A stretch of 64,000 nucleotides of DNA from Otis tarda. Taxonomy: Eukaryota > Chordata > Aves > Otidiformes > Otididae. Below the pieces are notes generated by a model. That model saw only the letters and a program-made list of their open reading frames with translations, made no database searches and was not told the origin of the DNA. The position numbers were made by a program, and so were the translations under genes. Positions 25,401 to 40,400 of the stretch are shown here, piece after piece; position 1 is the stretch's first letter; each line of letters starts with the position of its first letter. The stretch is taken from contig CM048557.1 of assembly GCA_026413225.1 (NCBI GenBank), positions 59,944,987 to 60,008,986 of the forward strand, in the 5' to 3' direction.

Positions 25401-28400
25401 CATATTTAACTGCCTGAGAGACTATGTCCTTTGGGGATCTGGACCTTTCACCTCTCCCTGTATCCACTCTCCATCGAAGGGATAAATATTCCTTACAACT
25501 AAAGTTGAAGCACATTAGAAGCTGAGAAGATTTAAAATATAATGGTATTGGGGGAGTGGTAGGATCAGAGATGGCCTAATGCTCCCACGCTGTATTTGGG
25601 AGGTACATTCAGTTTCCACGTTTCTTCACTTGTCGGTTTCTCTGCTGAGACTACAGAAAGGTCCTGCATGTCACAGTGAAGAAGATATCCGGCTCTATTG
25701 CATACAGGACCTGGACTGAGACCATTAGATCTTTAAAAGCCCTTTTAACAACTTACAAAATTGTAGTTTGGATTAATGTTGAAATACTGTGGTATCCAGA
25801 GGTTCGAGGACTAGTTTTCGGGATTTCTTAAGTAATGTCTTGTTCTTACTTTCTCACTTATTTCTTACCTCATATGTGTCTGTTTTTTTCTTCCCAAATG
25901 CCAAAAAGCTTTGCTTTAAGGATTCAAGGATGTGGTCAAAACCACTGTCACACTTTTTGAAGTGCTCCTTCAGTGTTCCCTGAGGAAAAGGGACAGACAG
26001 AGTCAAAGGGTGCACATGTACAGACAACAGACACGGATTATTGTGCTTTTGCTCTTTCTGCTCTCAGAAGCAGACTCTTCCATGAGCTGTAGCATCCTGT
26101 GCCTTCATTTCAAAGAAAACTAAAGCATGAAAAAAGAAACAATTCAAACTTAGTAAGGATGCATTAAGTTCTTAAGCCCAAATCTGGAAGACCTAAAACT
26201 ACAAAAAACAGGTGGCAATAGCTCTAATCCAGTGACCATGTAAAACGTGCCCCTACAGATAGGGAGCACAGAAGAGCCAGCCGTTCTGTGCCCTTCTGCT
26301 CCGGCATCCTGCTCCCAGCATGGCCATTGCCTCTTACTTAATGGGAAAGTATAAGGACCATTTAGCAGGAAGGCAGGGGATAAACTCTGTCTTACATGAT
26401 TCAAGGCCCATGTCGACATAGACAGAGAAGGACTGAAAACCTGATCCCCAGGTCTCCTGTTCCTCCCCAGAGCTGCCGGCAGTCCCTGTCAGAACCACCC
26501 CCAGCTCCCATCTCAACATGTGGGCCCACGGGACAGACTGGCAATGAGCTCTGGAAACCAAAACTGCAGAGTGTGACCAGGGTTTCTGTCGTCATTTTCC
26601 TTCCTCTGCTTTCAGCACGCTCGAGGGAGCCTGTGCAATGAACCTGGAGATGCTCAGGGGAGCTTCCCAAAGAAATGCACAACACCTCACACTATTAGGA
26701 GCTTGCAATTGTGTGTTATCCAGACATGGAGCCCAGGATACGAAGGTGGGTGTCTGGGCTAATTGTCTAATATTAGAAAGCGCGAAGGCAGGGGAACTTA
26801 TCCCACGGGAGGGATACATTTATGGTCAGCCTTCTCTATATTCTGACTACTCACCACAGCATTGAGCTCTGTGAGTTACCACTGTCCCAGGAAGATGCTG
26901 AGCTACTGGGGATTAAGTAGGTACCAGCTGAAGTTCAGCCCTTCTGGTCCCAGTCCCAGAGGAAGTATGGGGTACCCATTTGCAGCACAACAGCAAATAC
27001 TACAAAGAGTGGAACTGGGATCCCAAAAACTGGAAAAGATGAAGCTATCAATATACAGCTTCAGACAAGGCAGAGGAGGGTACTGGGCCCTTTCCAAATC
27101 AGGACATGAGAGTGAAGTGTATGCCTGCCCTACAATCTGAAAATATTCAGTGTTAATGTAGGTCTCTCATACCTTGACTTTAGAAGTGACTGTCTGCAGA
27201 AAATGCTCCGTAATCTCATCTTCCATCCTGTCCAGAAATCCATTTACCTTAACATCCTGACCAGTGCTGGCACTGCAAATGTATGTTAGCTTATGCCAGA
27301 CAATCCTGTTTAAAAAAAAAAAAAAATGGTATGGAAAGTATTGATCAGATCAAATCAGACTGTTCTCTCAGATCAAAACTCTTCCTACAGTAATCAACAC
27401 AACTGCCTGGCTAATTGAATGGACACATGCTCAGGGTCCAGGGCTCAGTGACCCACATATGTGCACCCATCTTTTGGATAGCTCTCATTAAGATACTGCC
27501 ACAAGGACAGGAAAGCTCAATGCACACAAATGCCACTTGTACCCATCACTAGCGAGAACAGGTAAGTAAAAATTCTGCTATTTTCAAAAATGAGTAGGGA
27601 TGAAGTCGCCTTGACAAATGGAGGCTGGCTGAGCATCCTGTGTGCCTCTGACACTCTACAAACACAAGACAATTATCTTCCATCAGAACAGTCTTCAAAT
27701 CAGCAAATTCTGGTTAAAATGATCGCCAGCCTGAAATTGGACATTTTACTTTCTGGAAAAGCTCAGTGTATAACTTCATACTCAGTACCACTGTAAAGTA
27801 AGTATTCAGTCTAGGATCCAGCACCAGCAACACGCAAATACGACAAACAAAACGGCTACCCAGGCTCAACACAAGGCTCTGGCATACGCTGGATTTGGGC
27901 GTTTCACTGACTCCAGAGATCCCCAGATAATTTTACACAGGAAGAACAGAAGCAACCTTGTTTCCTCCATTGCTGCAAGCACTTCTGAAATTAGCTTGTA
28001 GGTGCAAACAGCCTCCCCCACCCTTCTGTGCTTTATTGCTTCCCTCCTTCCTAGCAACCTCAGGGAAAGCCTGGCATGTTCAACTGGGTTTCGTTCAGCA
28101 AAGCACTTAAGCTTGGGCTTACCTTGAAGTGTGCTAGTACACCCATCTCAGTGCAACATTGCTGAGGCTTTCCTAATGAAGGAGAATCAGGCCAGGGAGA
28201 GGGACCACATGGCAACACACAGCAGGGTTGGCCAGGATAATGTCCCCACATGCAACAGCAACGTGGCATCGCTGCCTGCCCCCTACTCAGGGCCGTGGAA
28301 GAACGAGATGGTGGACCACAGGCTATGGCCCCTGCACCTGCGGGGCCTGGGAGCAGGTGAGAAGTAGCAGAACCATGCTGCCAATGCAGCAGTCCTGGCC

Positions 28401-31400
28401 CTGGCCATGGGCGGAGTCCCCACTCAAGTCTCTCTCTTGCTGGGTCAGCCAGAGCAGCTCTGAAGGGGTCTGGCTGACCACAGCTGGCTCCCTCCATGCT
28501 TAAGGGCTGGTGTGCGTGAGGTTGGCTGACCAGATCCAGCTGGAGACAAGGCTGACCCTATAGCCGAGTTAGATCAGACAGCAGAAAATTCATTTCACTT
28601 CCCATAGAATCATAGAATCTTTAAGGTTGGAAAAGACCTCCAAGAACATCAAGTCCAACCATCAACCTAACACCACCATGTCCACTAAACCATGTCCCTA
28701 AGTGCCACTTCTACATGTTCTTTGAACACCTCCAGGGATGGTGACTCCACCGCTTCCTTGGGCAGCCTGTTCCAGTGCCTGATCACTCCTTCAGTAAAGA
28801 AGTGTTTCCTAATATCCAACCTAAACCTCCCCTGCCGCAACTTGAGGACATTTCCTCTTGTCCTATCACAAGTTATTTGGGAGAAGAGACCAACACCCAC
28901 CTCCCTACAACCTCCTTTCAGGCAGTTGTAGAGAGCAATGAGGTCTCCCCTCAGCCTCCTCTTCTCCAGACTAAACAATCCCAGTTCCCTCAGCCGCTCC
29001 TCATAAGACTTGTGCCCCAGATCCTGCACCAGTGTCGCTGCCCTTCTCTGGATGCGCTCCAGCACCTCAATGTCCTTCTTGTACTGAAGGGCCCAAAATT
29101 GCACATAGTATTCGAGGTGTGGCCTCACCAGTGCTGAGTACAGGGGCACGACCACTTTCTGTGCCACTAGGATCTGGTTTCTCACCTGAGAATGCAGCAG
29201 TTCTCCAGGATTCGTAAGCCACTGCAGATCCCCGGGCCACCATTGAGCCGGAGAAAGCTTCTTACTTCATTTTCATAGCTAAATTAAAACAGTAAGACAT
29301 ATCTTTAAGCTGGTGTGCTCCAGAACGCATCTGACAGTTTTAGCCCAGCAGCAAATGGGAGAAATATTCTGTGATTATTTGTCTTTTCAGTACGCACAGT
29401 TTCACTCCCCAAGGTGAGACCTACAGCTGGACAAAGACAGTCTCTGTCCTGCCCAGCTGGCGAGGAAGCAAAGCACAGGAACAGCACAGGGAGAGCTCTC
29501 GAGCTGCCTGGGTGCCACTGCTAGGGCACAAGAGGAGGAGGAGGTTCATCTTACCATTCCTGTTGCTGCAACACTTCCTTCTGGGAAGCAACTCGGGCTT
29601 TGCCAGTAAAGCTACAGAATAAAGCGTCAGCGTGTCTGAATAACCACAAAGTCTATCGACCGCTTTATCGCAGCTTCAGTCTCACAAATGGCTCCTGGAA
29701 AACTCTGTTTTATAGGAATTTCCTTCTCATAATGGGAAGGGCTAAGGTTCTTAAACCAAAATTCCTTCTGAAATATTCACCCACAAACAGCAGTACTGGC
29801 ATTTTCTGCTGCAGGGGATACACAGGGAGGAGATGTCCGAGAACAAAAAGCAGATACAGGGAGGCAGAAGAAGGAGTGAGAGGGCAGAAGATGAGAAGAC
29901 ATTCATCCTCCTCTGAGAAGCAGGATAGAGCAGAGCTCCTCACCCTCCCAGGGAGCCAGCAGAAAGCATCATGCCTGGGAAGCACAGCCAGAGCAGGAAG
30001 GTCCAAGCCTGACTGTCCCTCTTTCTGATTGTTTTTAAGGTCTAAGCCTCTCCAGAATAAACATCCATCAAGGCTTTAACCTGTCCAGGCTAGTCCAGGT
30101 GCACTTTGTTCCCTCAGCTTTAGTCCAACAGCAGATGCTGAGCACGTAACAACAGCAAAGTGCTGCCACTCCAGTAACAGCTTGATGGGAAACAGCCATC
30201 AAATAAGGAGGGGCAGTGGCAGATTCAGGTGAACACAGCATCCCCAGTCACTTCATGAGGATTTCTTTCTTGGCACTGAGGACGTGCCAAGGAGGAAAAC
30301 AGCATCACTCCTACCTCTCCAGGAACCTCAAGCACTCCTCCAGGCACACAGCTTCCACCTTCTCACTCAGGCTCTCACTGACACGGCAGGCAGCCTCCAT
30401 CTTCTCTGTTAGCATCTGTGGATTTCAAAGCATGAGAGGAGAACGAGACAAAGTTATTTTTCCCTATGCCATGAACAGGAACATATCCCATCCCTCACTC
30501 CACTGCAAATCCTTCTGCCTTCTAGGCAACAATTTCTGTTTTGGTTTTGAGAGCCCTTGTGGCAATACACGTATTTTTTAGGAGCCTGATTTTAATGCTT
30601 GATCCTATACCTTTGCTACCACTGCTTTCATTGCGGTCAACAGGCTAGAGTCAAGTCCTGCGCATAGGGAAAGCCTGTCCCTACAGATGTTCTCTGCTAG
30701 CAACGTCCCGCCTAGCAGCTCAGCTCATACGAAGACTTCCCATCTGCAGGAGCACTTGCGCTTCTGCATGTCTCACCCTTGCAGATAAATTTGGGTGCAG
30801 ATACTAAAAAAAAAAGTTAGGCAGCTCTAACGGTGTGCCCTGCACCTCTGCTAGGGTTTCCATCAGGGGTGTCTGAAGAAGACAGGTGTCTCCTTCCCAG
30901 CCACCACCCCTCACGCCTGACAGGGCAATGTGTGTTAAACCCCACGGCACCTGTCTCGCCCCACTGACCCCAGTTGGGTGGCCCAGGTGCCTGCAGGAGG
31001 TGGGCTGTGCCAGACAGCTAAAAATCTACCCCATACTGGGCAGGCTTGAGCAGGTGGCAACTTAATGCTGCCCATTAGTTGCTCTGTGGAAACAAAAGCT
31101 TGCAAGGGGAGGAGAGCCAGATGGATAAAGAGAGACAGATGGACTCATACGCTGTGCTTTCCCAGTGCTCTGGGAAGCGTCAGCCAGAGACAAAGGGTGA
31201 CTCACATGGTGAATGGGTTTTTCCACTACTCACAACAGATGTGAAAGTTCACCCTAAGGTACAGGGTAAAACATGCCACCCCAAAGTGTCAGGAAACATG
31301 GCTGATGAGTTTCCATGACACCTTGTTCATTTTCTATCTGATCTTTAAGTGTCAGCCTGGGAAAACCAAGGAGGCGGTAATTTCGTAAGGCTATTTACTC

Positions 31401-34400
31401 AGGCTTTTCCATCACCTACCCCAGAGCATTCCAGCCTCTCAGTTACATACACAACACAGCAAAACCACTCCTGCAGAAACACAGCCAGATGTTGCAGATA
31501 TGAGGACCACAGAATTCAAACCAGGATTTGGCCAGGTCCCTGTTAGAAACCTTTGCTCTGTCAGCCAGAAGCAGGGGCGGGCGGGAAAGGCCAGCTTGGT
31601 AGCTAAAAGCCATCCTAGCACAGGGAGATGACCGAGTACATCGCTGCTCCGGCGAGCACAGGGCAAGGTGAGGGAGCAGTCTCCTCTGTGAGCTCTGCAC
31701 TCAGTGCCTGGGTCTGAGTTGGGCCAGAAAAGCCAATTTTTGGCAGCTAAAGCTGTACCCTCACAAGGAAGGTCAGCTGCTACTGATCTGCGATGCCTAC
31801 CGCTAGCCTCCGACAGGGTGACTGATGTGGTTTGCCATCCCAAAGGACCATGGGACTGCTTCCTTCTCTCGTGACCTGAAAGAGGACTGCGGCTGGGCCA
31901 GTGGCAGTGGAGACGAAAGATACAGCCACGGCCTCCCACAACCTGCTCCTGATCCCTAGCATCACTTGAATCCACATGTAAACTCCAGGATTTATTTTAA
32001 GCCTTCTGCGGGTCTTGATCCAAACACCCTCTGGCCATGGTATGCACTGCTCATAAATCAGCAGAGTGTGCTTCTGCGATGCTTTTTGAGCACTCAGCTT
32101 TGCTGTGCTCTGAAGCGGTCCCTTGTGCTGCCTAACCCAGCCGGGCAGCACTCGCAGCTGTACCCAGCACACACGCAGGGAGCAAGCTGCCTGTGTTTGC
32201 ACTGCCAGATACAGGGACCTGCCATAGCTTGGCAACTCTTTTTTGCCTTTATAAAAGTGCTCTGCAGGGCTCATACAGAGCAGACCAGTTAACATACACC
32301 ATGACTTGCCAAAAGGTTATATGAAAATACAGATGCATATAAGAAAATGCAGCTTCAGCTCCGATTAGCTAATCTCAGTCTCATCCTTTTTTAGCTAGTT
32401 TAGTTTTCTTTCTATATGCACAAGAGAAAAACAGGTTTGCGAGCAAACAGATGCAGTTTAAGTTTGGCAGCTAACTTGCAAGCTTTTAACACATTGAGCT
32501 TAGCCTAAGACATGCAGAACTGGGTCTTGCCAAATAGCTATGTACTTGTGTGCAAAAACAGGACTGCCCCAAAATCGGAGAGCTTTTCAGTTCCCTCCTG
32601 GGTTTACCTGAATGACTGCAGCATCTGCACAAGGGGGTTTCCCAGTATCAAAGGCTTCTTTCAGGGCTTTCCCTACTTCCTTCTAAATATTAAAAGAAAA
32701 GAAAAAGGAACAGTTGAGACACAATGGCATTTGTAATGAGTTAGGTTTCCCAGCCTCTCATTATGCATTTGGACTAGATGAATTTCTGCCTCAATTTTTT
32801 TGGCCGTCTCGTTTAACCCAAAGCCTGGCTACCTTCCAGCTGACCTAATAACATTGCTGGGTTTTGTTCTACATTGTTTGTTTGAGTTTAAATGATTTGC
32901 AGCTTCCTTTCATCCCAGTGTCAGCTCGGGTTATCTACAGTCTTCCCTTAGTTAGCTTGGCTCAAATGAAGGCGCCCACACAGCAAAACAACGCTTAGGC
33001 CCATCACTGCGCTGCCAGCTACCGTAGCTCAGATTGTCCACCCCTCCTAGCTCCAACCGGCACCCGCAGAAACCAGCCAGTGCTAATAAAAAGCAGTCCC
33101 TCGCTTGAGCCAGGGACTTGTCAGTGGGGAGAGGAGTGGGGTTTGTGTTTAGAACTACTGCCACGAAGAGATGAGCCCCATGGGGCTGCGCGGTGGGAAA
33201 TTTCCCAAGACTTGGCTCGCGCGTGTTATTTTGAATGGACTGTAAAAACAAAACTAACACTGCGGAGAAAGGGCTCATTGCTTAAAACATGATCTGACCT
33301 TTATAGAAGCTTTAAACTCAAAAGCCTGGCTCACTTATTTATTCTTTCATTTCTGCATCTTCCTCCAAGGAACAACAAAGAATGTGAAGTCTGATCTTCC
33401 ATGTTTGTCTTTGTTCTTTTCTGGCTGATGGATTCAGAAATTTGTGGCTGTCACTGAAGAATTTCATCAAAAGTATATTCAAAACAACTGCTCTGCTATA
33501 CTCATTGAAAAGTGTTAATCAAAGACAAATAAGCGTTTGTAAACAACAACTGAGAAAAATTCCTTTCCTCCCTAGTGCCATCACCTGACTGTGAGCAATT
33601 GTGTGAACACGATGTGCTGAGATAACACATCCCAGCCGAGCTGCACAAACACTTCCAGCCTGCCCCAGTTGCACAGTAAAATGTGTCAGCTTAAGCCAAC
33701 ACGAATGTCTTGCTCCCCAATGGGACAAAGCACGCATTTAGTTAGTAACTGCAAGGCAATAACTTGTTGAGCCATGGTACTTAGTTGCTGGATCAGATGA
33801 TGTGTCTGAATGAGCACAAGCTTGCCTGTGTGTAGCTCTTGTGCTGACACCAGCACCTCAGGCACCAAAGCTCCACCATGGAGAGGACCAGAATTTCTGC
33901 TGTAACAAACAGGCCCATAAATAACCTCCGGTTACCTCTTTGTCCCACCCTGTCTGACCAAGATGTGACACCCTATGTTGTAAAACCTTCAGATCCATGG
34001 ATGGCCAGCCCGCTGGTGCTGACTGCCCAGCCAACCGCTTCCTCTCGGAAAATACAAGGGGCTGAGTTATAACTTGGGTACCTCATCTGTCCAGATGCTG
34101 TTTGAAAACATGCAAGAATTTAACATCCTTGAGACCTCTACATTGTTCTCAAGTGCGGTCAAAATTGACTAAGAGGCTCAACATGGGTGGGAGCGCACTG
34201 CTGACATGCCGGCAGGCAGGGGGGCAGAACAACTGCACAGCTTGGGTCGCAGCAGGTCCTCGGCCAAGATTCTCCAAAGCACATGAACTTCTCAGTCCTC
34301 CTTTTGTCTACTTGAAAAGGGAAGAAGACACAGACTCAAGTGATCTTTTGCAGGTCAGCCTAAACCCTCCTCGAGCTTTTGTCCAGGTGTGCATGTCTGG

Positions 34401-37400
34401 TCCTGCCATCTCCATTTTTGGACAGAGACAGTTTTGAGCTGAGGCTGCAGAAGCAGGGGACAGGAAGTTCATTTTCCATCTCTCAGTATCAGAATGAGCC
34501 CTGGCATCATGCTGGAAGGTTTGCCTTGCACTCATATCAAATTCCTCAGTACAGCAAGTGCAGGGGTGATGGATCGACAACCCAATCAACGGCACCATCA
34601 TTTCCAGTTCACCAACCTTGCAACCTCAAGAGGCACAAATCCCTCTTGCCCTAGACATATCCAGGCTGAGGGAAGGCCACCTGCATGCAGAGCTGGCCGA
34701 GTTCTCCACGGTGGTGTCTGGAAGTGGTTTTGAACCCCCATGTGGCATCTGAGCTCTCAGCACCTTTAGATGTGGTCACAGTTCTCATCACTCATTTCTG
34801 TTTGAAGTGCTTTTAGTTTGCACAGATATGAGGCTGGCACTCCCAGTGACAAGCCAGGTATCCATAGCTGGCAAAGCAAACCATAGCTTATTCTAGTCAG
34901 TCTCTTCTCATTTAAAAAAAATTAGTCATCCATTGAAGTGCCAAAACCCGCACCGTGTGATCTACACTCACAATTATATATCACAATCACTCAGAGATAA
35001 CTGACAGGATATTTGCTCAATAGCAGCTTCCTATATATTTGGAATAATGAAGGGCTGGAGTATCCTGGAAAAAGAAATAGAGGGATAAAGCAGGTTTTAT
35101 AAGCTATGACACTGAGCTGAGTGAAGAGACATCCGTAATTTTTCCATATGGAGTTAGCTCATGCCCACTTAAGCTCATTAGCTTGAACCTGGAGCTGGTC
35201 CTAAGCTGGCCAGGTTTGAAGTGAACTGGGACACTGCTGTACTGCACTCTCCAGCAATTCCAGATCTGTTCTCTATGTACAATGCAGCATCATGGAGAGC
35301 TGCGAGGCTTCCAGATCCAAGGTGGCATGAAAAATGCAGCCAACTCAGGGCAGCGTGGCAGAAAAGCTCATAACCACTGCCAGATCTAGGTGAGCCTCCT
35401 CAGCACACGGTGTATCAGGAAAGCAGAAAGCTCATGGTTAAACAAAAATTTTCTGCAGCCATTACATTAGAGGGAACTGAAAAAAAGAAAAGAGTTAAAT
35501 TCTCCATCACTGTTAGTCAGCATCTGTGAGGGTTTGTCAATGACTCAGTGACACACACATAACCTCACTAGCACTACCCTGAGTAAAGTCATTTCCTTCA
35601 CTGAAACACGTGCTAAAAACAGACCTTAAGAACATGTGGCCTTCCCCAGGCTAATGATTAGAAACAGCCCACAAGGATGCTTAATGTTAGGCACTGAAAT
35701 CAATAGGTTTTAAGCCTACTGTCACCAGCTGGCACCCCTACTCCCATGTTTGTAACTACCTTCATGTTCTTCGGGGAATAGTCTTGAGGAAAATCCCTGC
35801 AATTTAGAGTACTTTCCCTGGGATGATTCAGCAGTTTGATATGGAATTTCCCCTCCTCTGCTCCCCAGAGGCTGGTGGAAAGGGAAAGCAAAAGAGATGA
35901 GTGTGGTAACTTCTGCTGCTGCTGCATTTTGGCTTTAGCTGAACCTAAAAGGCCCCACTGAATTTTCAAAATAGCATGGTTTCCCCTGGAACTCCCCATT
36001 GCTACAATGCATCTTCCCTGCTTTGTTTGTATTCCACGTGCCAAGACAGCATTCTTCAAAGGAGGAGTTTCGCTGAGAAAAGGAGGAGGTCCTGCAGCCC
36101 CGGAGCTGAGGTCTGCTGTGGGATTGCAAAGCAGGATGTCCTGCTCCAACCCTACAGGAGGGCTGTGTGCCAGCTGCACGACTTCTTGTGCTGGCCTCTG
36201 GAAACAATCTTTGCTATAACCCCAGCAGTGCCAGTCCAGCAGGCTGGAGAGGGCTGTGAGGGGTCCACATACAGACAAATCTGGCAGCCTCAATATCCTG
36301 CACAGCTGAGGCAAAGGGGCTATTAAAAAAACCTAACTGTTGCACACTGCAGGCTTATTAACAGCTGGAGAGAAGATGAACAGCATCTTGAAATGGCCCT
36401 CAATAAGGAAGTAGATTTCACCCATAGCCTCCCTTTCCTCCAGATTTGTTGGCTTCTGAGCAGGGTAGATTGCAGCACTATGAAGGTGCAGCAACGGGAC
36501 GAAGAGAGATTTGCAAATGTCCCAGCATCTCTTTGCTAAGGAGCAAGGACAGGGCAGCACCCCTCTGGCAGAAGACAGTCATGGATCTTCACACCTGGGC
36601 TCTGCAATGAAACTCGGCCAAGATGGAGACCTTGGGGCTCATGTACACCTGAGCAGAGCTGGCTCAGCTGCCAAGGGAGCAGCCAATTTAACAAGAGCAT
36701 TCCTTATTTTAAAACCATGGGAATAAAACAGGCAGATTGGAGTAAAACTCCTGAGTTCTTACCTGAGTGACCGCAAGTAACTTTTCTTCAGTCTTCAAAA
36801 CAATCCACATGAGACACTGTACGTCAAGGGAAAGGCTGTGCTGGGAGGTCTGCCTGGGTCTCAAACACGTCTCACTGCCACTACGTACAGAAACAAGAGT
36901 TCGCTCAGGGGGACAGCTTCCCGCTGGTCCACAGCCCGCTGCCCACCTGACACCCCCTGCTCAGCACCACGGCCTCACGCCAAGCAAATGGGGTGCCCTG
37001 CCAGCACCCAGCAGCGTCTGCGGTGTCGAGACAGCCACAACATGGTAGATGATCTTTACCATGCCCTTTTGCCAGCTGCTCTTTTGTGCTGTTTCTTTTC
37101 CTTCTTCCTATATTTGCTGCCCAAATTGTGCTTTTTGCTCACCATTTCCCTCTCCCTGTCCCTCAGCCCTGCTGCTGAATTCCTTCTGGGGCTTGGGCAG
37201 AGTCGCCCAAAAACACTTCCACACAATTCCACATAATTCCACACAATTCCACACAATTTTATAGCTGTCACACATTCTCTCTGAACAGAATAAAAAGCAG
37301 CTATATACCAGGACAACTGCATCTACACAAGAGCTTTCGCTAAGGCTGTAACTGTATTCAGAGAGGAAAATCCAAATATTTAAGTGTGGCATCTTTGCTC

Positions 37401-40400
37401 TTCTCATTCCATTTTCTTCATTGCCTTCTGATCCTAATGTAGTCACAGGCTGCTCTTGCTTTTTTTCCCTTGAAGGAATTCAGCATTTGCATAACACATT
37501 TTTTCCTGTCTTTGAGCTTTTCATTAAATATTTACATTACATAATTATGCACCTCCAATTTCATGTAAGTTTTCAATATTTCATCAATCCATTATTCTTA
37601 TCTAAAACCAAAGTTCTACCATTTTAAACGCACCAAAGTAGCAGTGGAAGGGATGCATCCTGGACACGTCTCCCAGCTGTCTGAGCACAGCACGCAGCAG
37701 TGTGTACCCACTACCCTGCCTCCCTCCTTCGGGAGCTGGTAAGGGGAAGAGCCCACCTGATGAACTGTTTATGAGCTAATTGAGGGTTTATACGCGTAAT
37801 TAATACAAGGAACAGAGAAGCTCTAGGCTTAGATGGAAGCAATCAAATAACCCAAAAGGGCTGAAAAGTATTAGGACATAAGTAGATTGGAGCTGCCAGG
37901 CAGCAAAGGAACCATGGACACAGAGAAGCAAACACCTCATCTACCACTGGTCATGCAAAAAGAAATCACAAGGAAGCTTCAGGCTTTGATGACACCCACG
38001 GGCTTTGAATTCACATTGGGCAAAGAGGTCCCAGATGTACTGCTCTTCAGATCATAGGGAAAGCCACATCTGTTTTGGGCAGGAATTTAATTATCTGCTG
38101 TATGTTTTTCCTGTGATCTGAACACTAATGCAGGAAATATGGAAACAACTCATCCAACTACGAGTCAGATAAAGCAGCAAGAGAACCGAGGAGATAACAA
38201 GAAAAGTCCACAGAGCACCATGTCAACATACAGACAAGAGAAAATTATTCTGGAGTAATCAGAGTATTATGGACCTTGCTAAGAAAGGCTTACTGTGGGA
38301 AAATAAATTATTAAAGAAAGCAGGACACTGTGCACGTCCAACAGAAGTCCAGTGGAGAAATACCTGCCTGCCTCAGGTCAGCCCCTGAGCCCAATACTAA
38401 GGATTTAGAAGAGGCAGTACTGCAATGAAAAAGGCTCTGATTCTGAGAGCAGAGAAGATAAAACAGGCAGTGGGACAGTCTAAACTCAGCAAGAGTCCTG
38501 AGCATCACTACATTAAAAGGAAACAGGGACTGTGCTCAGAACTGACGAACAGAGACACAGAAAAAATGTAGAGAAAAACAAGTTTTTCGAACATACCGTT
38601 CGTACATTTTAAGGCCCCATTCATAAACTAAAAGACATTGGCTGAAGCTGAAATGGTTACTGTCAGTAAGCATGGAAAGGTGAGAAGACAAGGAGGCATG
38701 ACAGCAGCGGGCGTAGGTGACAAGCAGTCCTGCTTCCTTGAAGACACCACTTCTGTCCTCCAGGCTGGGGAGAAACGTCGTTTCCAGCTGATTCAGGTGC
38801 TGTTTCAGTGCAGTCTCGTCTGTGTTACTCGAGGAACCAAACAGGGGAATCTGGGCTGTCATGTACTGTATTAGTTTTTCCTCCAGATCTTTCCTCCAGA
38901 AGTTTGGACTCCAGGTGGAAACAGACCCCATCTCTTGGCTGCTTCCAAGCCACTCCGCTTCCTTCTGCTTCTCCCACTTCAGTGATTCCCCCACTGACTG
39001 CAATGGCTCCAGGAACATCCTACGACTTCCACTGAACACTTCTCCCACCACAGTCCACATTCGTTCAGCCAGTAGCACATAAAGTGATTCAGACTTTCCC
39101 ACATCATCGTTTCCAGAATGCTCCAGATCATAAATAAGATCACAAGCTTCAAAAAATTTTCCTTGCTCAATGAATCCGCAGATGGTTTCCTCTGCAATAC
39201 AGAGAATAACAAGACAACTTGATGTTTGTTCACTCCTCTATAGGACCCATCACTTCAATATCCGAGTACTGAAGTATGTAGTTTATTCATAACCTGAAAC
39301 TCCTCAGGATCTGCTCAAGATCATCTCACTTATGGTCTAGCACTAGCACCTCTCAAATTCCTCAGAGCAAGCACTTTCTTTCCTCTTTCCGTCATCCTTT
39401 CTCCTCCAGACTAACTAAGCCTGCAGACTTGTCTTCTGCAGCTTTCTGTCATCATCCCAGTAGACCTCCTCATGTGGGCAATGCGGGTTCATTAATGACA
39501 ATCTTTCCTGAAGGCATGTACCTTTTGGCCAGAGGGAGAGCACTGGAGAAAGGACATCTTCTGAAAGAGCCAACAGATGAAAATCAAGCCTAGAAGGAAT
39601 CCTCTGTCTTCTCTACAGAAACCCTGGCAAGACCAAAGTGCTCCAAACTCTCTTGTAAGGTCCCTCCCACATGTCCATAGCCTGGCATGGCTACGCAGAG
39701 AGTGTCACTCCTGCCAGCAAGCTCTTGGCTTAGGCTGAGACTGCTCAGTGCAATCCAGGGGCTTTTTAACTAGGCCAAGCTCTTTGCCAGGGCTTTTTAA
39801 CTAGGCCAAATAACTACATGTGCTATTTCGCCCAAAGGTGAAAATCAGAAGATGGGCTACTTATCTGCAGTGTCTCAGCAATGGGGATTCACGTAACTCC
39901 CCATGACTTCCACATCTGCAAGAAGCCGTGGTGACTGAGCCACTGCCCTAATCACCAGATGCCCTGACAAGGCAGTTGTGAAATCTTTGAAGTTCAGAAG
40001 TTGGAAGGAGAAGTTTTTCACTGCTGCTTGTTTCAAAAGTACCTTACCCATCACATCCAGCCAATCACTAAGAGTTAAATGTGATCTTACAACAGCTGCA
40101 CAGAGCTGCGGTTTCTTTCCTGTCCATTTTACAGATGACAAAATTGAGCAACAAAAGGTTAAGAAGGTTTGCCCAAAGGTATCTGGAGCAGAGCCCAGAG
40201 GAAAAATGAAACTTGATGAGAACCCAGGGAAAGTCAATCAAGGCCAGAAGCAGTGGGACTCTCAAATCAATTCAGGGTACAGCTTTGGGTGTAGAGTGAA
40301 GAATGAAAGAGTATGAGCTTCCACTGTCTTTCACCTGAATGCTAACTTTCCTCTATGAAAACACCTCATCTGTGTAGTAAGAATTAAATCAAACAGGACT

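Noticed and set aside
24359-25868. Extra exon between exons 9 and 10
   Set aside because: First suspected because TNFAIP2 seemed to need about 25 more residues; a direct join of exons 9 and 10 fits EXOC3-like proteins and keeps phase 0.
28685-29185. 166-codon minus frame as a host gene exon
   Set aside because: It is the C-terminal ORF2 part of a CR1 element. It starts exactly at the donor of exon 7, so it is intronic.
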